Assembly (NCBI RefSeq): GCF_014191375.1
Contig: NZ_JACHWN010000007.1
Location: 124,001 to 188,000, forward strand
DNA: 64,000 nt
Source: Mesorhizobium sp. RMAD-H1
GTDB lineage: Bacteria > Pseudomonadota > Alphaproteobacteria > Rhizobiales > Rhizobiaceae
Reading direction: 5' to 3'
A program made the position numbers and the translations under genes. Position 1 is the stretch's first letter. Each line of letters opens with the position of its first letter. Below are positions 60,831 through 64,000 of the stretch, piece after piece. The notes beneath the pieces are model-generated. The model made no database searches. It saw only the letters and a program-made list of their open reading frames with translations, and had not been told where the DNA came from.

Positions 60831-61835
60831 TCAGGAATTGAGATGGCAGGCGGATAAATGTCCCGGTGCGATCTCTTTCTTCAGCGGCACTTCCTCCCGG
60901 CAGCGGGCCATCGCGAGGGGGCAGCGAGGATGGAAATGGCAGCCTTTCGGAGGATTGAGCGGGCTTGGTAACTCGCCTTCGACAGCCTTGAAACGGCGCT
61001 TGCCGGTCTCGATGCGCGGTACTTCGGCCAGAAGCGCCTTGGTGTAGGGGTGATTGGCGCGCCTGAATATCTCCTCGACCGGTGCTTCTTCGACGATCCG
61101 GCCCAGATACATGATCGCCACGCGGTCCGATATGTGCTCGACGACGCCGAGATCGTGGCTGACGAAAAGATAGGTGAGGTCGAGCTTGTCGCGCAGTTCC
61201 ATGAACAGGTTGATCACCTGCGCCTGGATGGAAACGTCGAGGGCCGCCACGCTTTCATCGCAGACGAGGAATTTCGGCTGGACCGCGAGCGCCCGGGCGA
61301 TGTTGACACGCTGGCGCTGGCCGCCTGAGAACTGATGCGGGAACCGCTTCTTCATCGCCGGATCGAAGCCGGCGAGCGTCAGATATTTATCGACATAGGC
61401 GCCGCGTTCGGAGCCGCGGGCGAGGCCATGGGTGTGCGGCGCCTCCCAGATCAGGTCTTCCACCGTCATGCGCGGATTGAGCGCCGCCATCGGGTTCTGG
61501 AAGATCATCTGCGTGACAAGACCGAGCTCGTGCCGCTGGCGGCCCGTCATGGCGTCGCGATTCATACCCTTCCAGAAAACATGACCGGCGCTTGGGGAGG
61601 TGATCCCCGCGATGACCCGGCCCAGCGTCGATTTTCCGCAGCCGCTTTCGCCGACGAGACCGACGACCTCACCGGCCCGAATGCTGAGGCTGACATCGTC
61701 GAGCGCGTGAACGACGGGGGCGGGCTTTGCCAGTTTCAGCCTGAGTGCGATTTTTGCGGCCAGATCGGGCTTTGGACCAAAGCGTTGCGAAACATTCCTG
61801 GCCTCGATCAGGGGGACGTCGGTCGCCGTCATCAT
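60831..61835 (-). CDS. Dipeptide/oligopeptide ABC ATPase, DppF type
   Basis: ATPase of 334 aa. Walker A GESGCGKST, Q-loop IFQNPMAALNPRMT, signature FSGGQRQRV and Walker B FLVCDESVAALD (Glu replaced at the usual Pro position: DES instead of DEP) are visible. It ends with the peptide-type GCHFHPRCPLAMARC cluster-like cysteines. It overlaps the DppD-type gene by ATGA (61832-61835). Confidence 0.88.
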   Translation of the reverse strand: MMTATDVPLIEARNVSQRFGPKPDLAAKIALRLKLAKPAPVVHALDDVSLSIRAGEVVGLVGESGCGKSTLGRVIAGITSPSAGHVFWKGMNRDAMTGRQRHELGLVTQMIFQNPMAALNPRMTVEDLIWEAPHTHGLARGSERGAYVDKYLTLAGFDPAMKKRFPHQFSGGQRQRVNIARALAVQPKFLVCDESVAALDVSIQAQVINLFMELRDKLDLTYLFVSHDLGVVEHISDRVAIMYLGRIVEEAPVEEIFRRANHPYTKALLAEVPRIETGKRRFKAVEGELPSPLNPPKGCHFHPRCPLAMARCREEVPLKKEIAPGHLSACHLNS

Positions 61836-62809
61836 GCTGTTTCTTTCAAAAGGGGATGAATGCAGCGGAAGGACCGGTTACCCTCCGGCGTGAGGGCGGG
61901 CATCGTGAGACAACCCTCCGTCGCGTAATCGCAGCGCGCGCGGAAACTGCAGCCCTGCGGCAGGCGATCGATCGCCGGCGTCATGCCCCTGATCTGGCGC
62001 AGCGGCTCTCCTCGCCTGTTCTGCGAAGGGACGGATGCGATCAGGCCTGCGGTATAAGGATGGCGGGGCGCGGACAGCACCTTTCCAACCGGTCCGGTCT
62101 CGACGAGCCGCCCCGCATACATGACCGCAATCTCGTCGGCGAGCCGGGAGACAATGGCCAGGTCATGGGTGATCCAAATGACGGCTGTCCTTGCTTCCTC
62201 GGTGAGCTTCTGGAACTCCGAGATGATCTGGCTCTGGATTGTCACGTCCAGCGCCGTTGTCGGCTCGTCGGCGATGATGAGGTCCGGTCTGTGGAGGAGC
62301 GCGATCGCGATTGCCACTCTCTGGCGCATCCCGCCGGAAAACTGGTGCGGATAGGCGGACAGTCTTTCCTCGGGGCTGGGTATTCCGACCTGCCCCAGTG
62401 CGTCCTTCGCCCGCTGCCGTGCTTCGTCCCTGGAGACGTTGTCATGGGCCCGGACAGCCTCGATCATCTGCGTGCCGATGGTGAGGACCGGATTGAGCGT
62501 GGTCATCGGGTCCTGGAACACCATGGCTATGCGCTTGCCGCGCAACTGCCGCATCTCCTCGTCGGAATATCGGGCGATATCCTCGCCGTCGAGCAGCACC
62601 TGGCCGCCGGCAATGCGGCCGGGCTTTTCGAGAAGCCGCATGACCGAGTAACCGGTGACGGATTTCCCGGAGCCGGATTCGCCGACGAGGCCGAGAACCC
62701 TGCCCCGCTCGACCGTAAAGGACACGTCGTTCACGGCCTTGAGACCTGGCCGGCCCTTACCGCCACCGAATTCGGTGACGAGATTCTTCACTTCAAGGAG
62801 TGGCGTCAT
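61832..62809 (-). CDS. Dipeptide/oligopeptide ABC ATPase, DppD type
   Basis: ATPase of 325 aa with Walker [27 protein letters not shown], signature FSGGMRQRV and Walker [13 protein letters not shown]. The C-terminal oligopeptide domain contains GCSFRARCDYATEGC. It is partnered with the DppF-type protein to form the heterodimeric ATPase. Overlaps the permease gene by ATGA (62806-62809). Confidence 0.88.
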   Translation of the reverse strand: MTPLLEVKNLVTEFGGGKGRPGLKAVNDVSFTVERGRVLGLVGESGSGKSVTGYSVMRLLEKPGRIAGGQVLLDGEDIARYSDEEMRQLRGKRIAMVFQDPMTTLNPVLTIGTQMIEAVRAHDNVSRDEARQRAKDALGQVGIPSPEERLSAYPHQFSGGMRQRVAIAIALLHRPDLIIADEPTTALDVTIQSQIISEFQKLTEEARTAVIWITHDLAIVSRLADEIAVMYAGRLVETGPVGKVLSAPRHPYTAGLIASVPSQNRRGEPLRQIRGMTPAIDRLPQGCSFRARCDYATEGCLTMPALTPEGNRSFRCIHPLLKETA

Positions 62810-63711
62810 GACACGTTCCTCGGATTAAGGACATCGCGGAGCCGATCGCCGACGAGGTTGATGGCGACGATGGTGATGAGGAGCGCGATGCCGGGGAAGA
62901 AGCTGATCCAGTAAAGACCGGTGAGCAGATATTGGTAGCCGGAGGAGATCAGCATGCCGAGCGACGGCTCGGTGACCGAAGCGCCGAGGCCGAGGAAGGA
63001 AAGCGTCGCCTCCAGCCCGATGGCCCGCGCCACCTGCATGGTGGCGATGACGATGACCGGCGCAAGGCAATTGGGAAGCAAATGCCGGAAGAGAATGCGC
63101 CATCCGGGCAATCGCAGCATGCGTGCCGCTTCGATATATTCCTTTTCGCGCTCCACCAGCGCTATGCCGCGCACGGTGCGGGCATAGGTCGCCCATTCGG
63201 CGATGATCAGTGCGATGACGACGTTCATGACGCCCTTGCCGAGGATGGCAAGCATCATCAAGGCCATGAGAATGGTGGGGAAGGAGAGTTGCAGATCGAC
63301 GAGCCGCATGATCACGGTTTCCGTCCGCCGTCCCCGATAGGCGGCGACGAGGCCCACCGTGGTTCCTATCGCCGCGGCTGCGAAAGCCGAGAGCACACCC
63401 ACCATCAGCGAGGTTCTGAGGCCATAGAGGATGCCCGAGAGGATGTCGCGGCCCTGGCTGTCCGTGCCCAGATAATAGACGAGGCCGGTCAGGGACTCCG
63501 ATCCGGGCGGCAGCCTTCCGTCCATGATGTCGAGCTGCATCAGATCGTACGGGTCCTGCGGGGAAATCCATGGCGCGAGAAGCGCCAGGCAGCAGACGAT
63601 GAGGAGGGTGATAAAGCCGATCGCCGCCACGGGCGAACTGAAGAAATCCGCGATGCCTTTCCTCAGCCGTCCAGGTCCTGTTGGCGCGGCATTGATATCG
63701 AGTTCGGTCAT
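62806..63711 (-). CDS. Dipeptide/oligopeptide ABC permease, DppC type
   Basis: Permease of 301 aa from ATG 63711 (MTELDINAAPTGPG), preceded by AAAGG; an earlier ATG at 63729 lacks a ribosome binding site. YLGTDSQGRDILSGILYGLRTSLMVG and the coupling loop IEAARMLRLPGWRILFRHLLPN are typical. It lacks the long insertion of the agp-like permeases, so this transporter belongs to the ordinary dipeptide-type group, different from the two oligosaccharide-type systems in the window. Confidence 0.88.
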   Translation of the reverse strand: MTELDINAAPTGPGRLRKGIADFFSSPVAAIGFITLLIVCCLALLAPWISPQDPYDLMQLDIMDGRLPPGSESLTGLVYYLGTDSQGRDILSGILYGLRTSLMVGVLSAFAAAAIGTTVGLVAAYRGRRTETVIMRLVDLQLSFPTILMALMMLAILGKGVMNVVIALIIAEWATYARTVRGIALVEREKEYIEAARMLRLPGWRILFRHLLPNCLAPVIVIATMQVARAIGLEATLSFLGLGASVTEPSLGMLISSGYQYLLTGLYWISFFPGIALLITIVAINLVGDRLRDVLNPRNVS

Positions 63712-63715
63712 GGCT

Positions 63716-64000
63716 TCAGGCCTTTGCATCCAGCCGGACCCGCGGATCCAGAACGGTGTAACAGACGTCGATGATGAAGTTCAGGACGACGAAGAGGAGA
63801 ACCATCATCATCAGGTAGGCGACGATGACGGGGCGATCGAGGAGGTTGATGGAGTCGATGATGAGCTTGCCCATGCCCGGCCATGCAAAGATGCTCTCCG
63901 TGACAACGGAGAAGGCGATCAGCGATCCGAACTCGAGGCCGATGATGGTGACGACCGGGATCATCAGGTTTTTCAGGACATGCACGGCGATGATCCGGCT
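63716..64000 (-). CDS. Dipeptide/oligopeptide ABC permease, DppB type (partial)
   Basis: Only the last ~94 residues are inside the window; the frame stays open through the edge at 64000. SRIIAVHVLKNLMIPVVTIIG carries the end of the coupling loop, followed by FGSLIAFSVVTESIFAWPGMGKLI and the terminal DVCYTVLDPRVRLDA, all standard for DppB. A binding-protein gene is expected further to the right. Confidence 0.85.
   Translation of the reverse strand, partial: SRIIAVHVLKNLMIPVVTIIGLEFGSLIAFSVVTESIFAWPGMGKLIIDSINLLDRPVIVAYLMMMVLLFVVLNFIIDVCYTVLDPRVRLDAKA

Noticed and set aside
59469..60857. Rightward 462-codon frame after the symporter
   Set aside because: Antisense to the M20 amidohydrolase, whose metal-binding motifs are intact; it also crosses the perfect hairpin terminator.

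Overview
The window is GC-rich, densely coded alphaproteobacterial DNA. A complete repABC cassette (20763-24414, leftward) with an antisense RNA and three copies of a 14-bp palindrome resembling parS points to a secondary replicon (megaplasmid or chromid) of the Hyphomicrobiales (Rhizobiaceae/Brucellaceae). An agp-type alpha-galactoside locus and many ABC importers support this. The species cannot be fixed from the sequence alone.

Layout. 1-6.2 kb is an accessory, partly decayed segment. It holds a LysR regulator, a small unknown protein, a three-gene leftward module (winged-helix protein, AbiEii-like nucleotidyltransferase, PP2C-like phosphatase with two single-base frameshifts), an aminoglycoside 6-adenylyltransferase-like pseudogene with an in-frame stop, and a junction between two truncated genes (NmrA-like and kinase-like). 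6.5-10.4 kb has a Tim44-domain protein, a lipoprotein, a CGNR zinc-finger protein, an orphan LivH-type permease and a secreted unknown. 10.5-20.6 kb is an alpha-galactoside uptake and hydrolysis locus (AraC activator, two GH4 glycosidases, binding protein, two permeases, double ATPase) with the gene order of Sinorhizobium agpT-agaL1-agpABCD-agaL2. 20.8-24.4 kb is repCBA. 25-26.9 kb has a glutathione transferase and an alpha/beta hydrolase.

27.8-33.8 kb is a second double-ATPase/large-binding-protein transporter operon with no enzyme attached. 34.1-36.1 kb is gluconate uptake and phosphorylation (gntK, gntP). 36.4-40.8 kb has two LysR regulators, another alpha/beta hydrolase and a DHA2-type MFS exporter. 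41.0-47.6 kb is one tightly coupled seven-gene leftward operon: GntR regulator, ADP-ribosylglycohydrolase, PfkB sugar kinase and a polyamine-type ABC importer.

47.8-57.8 kb is a complete aerobic nicotinate pathway. nicA-nicB-nicC run leftward from a divergent MarR gene (nicR), and a TetR gene plus nicE-nicD-nicX-nicF run rightward, followed by a small membrane protein and a sodium:solute symporter. Nicotinate is hydroxylated by NicAB, converted by NicC to 2,5-dihydroxypyridine, opened by NicX, and taken by NicD, NicF and NicE to fumarate. 59.6-64 kb is a dipeptide-type ABC transporter operon ending in an M20 (hippurate-hydrolase-like) amidohydrolase and cut by the window edge.

The most interesting hypothesis is that the nic cluster is flanked by two feeder modules. 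On the left, an importer with an N-glycosidase-family enzyme and a sugar kinase would suit ribosylated compounds. On the right, a peptide importer with an amidohydrolase would suit N-acyl amino acids such as nicotinuric acid. The GntR operator region and the nicE promoter region share the half-site TGTTCA. The substrates are inference only.
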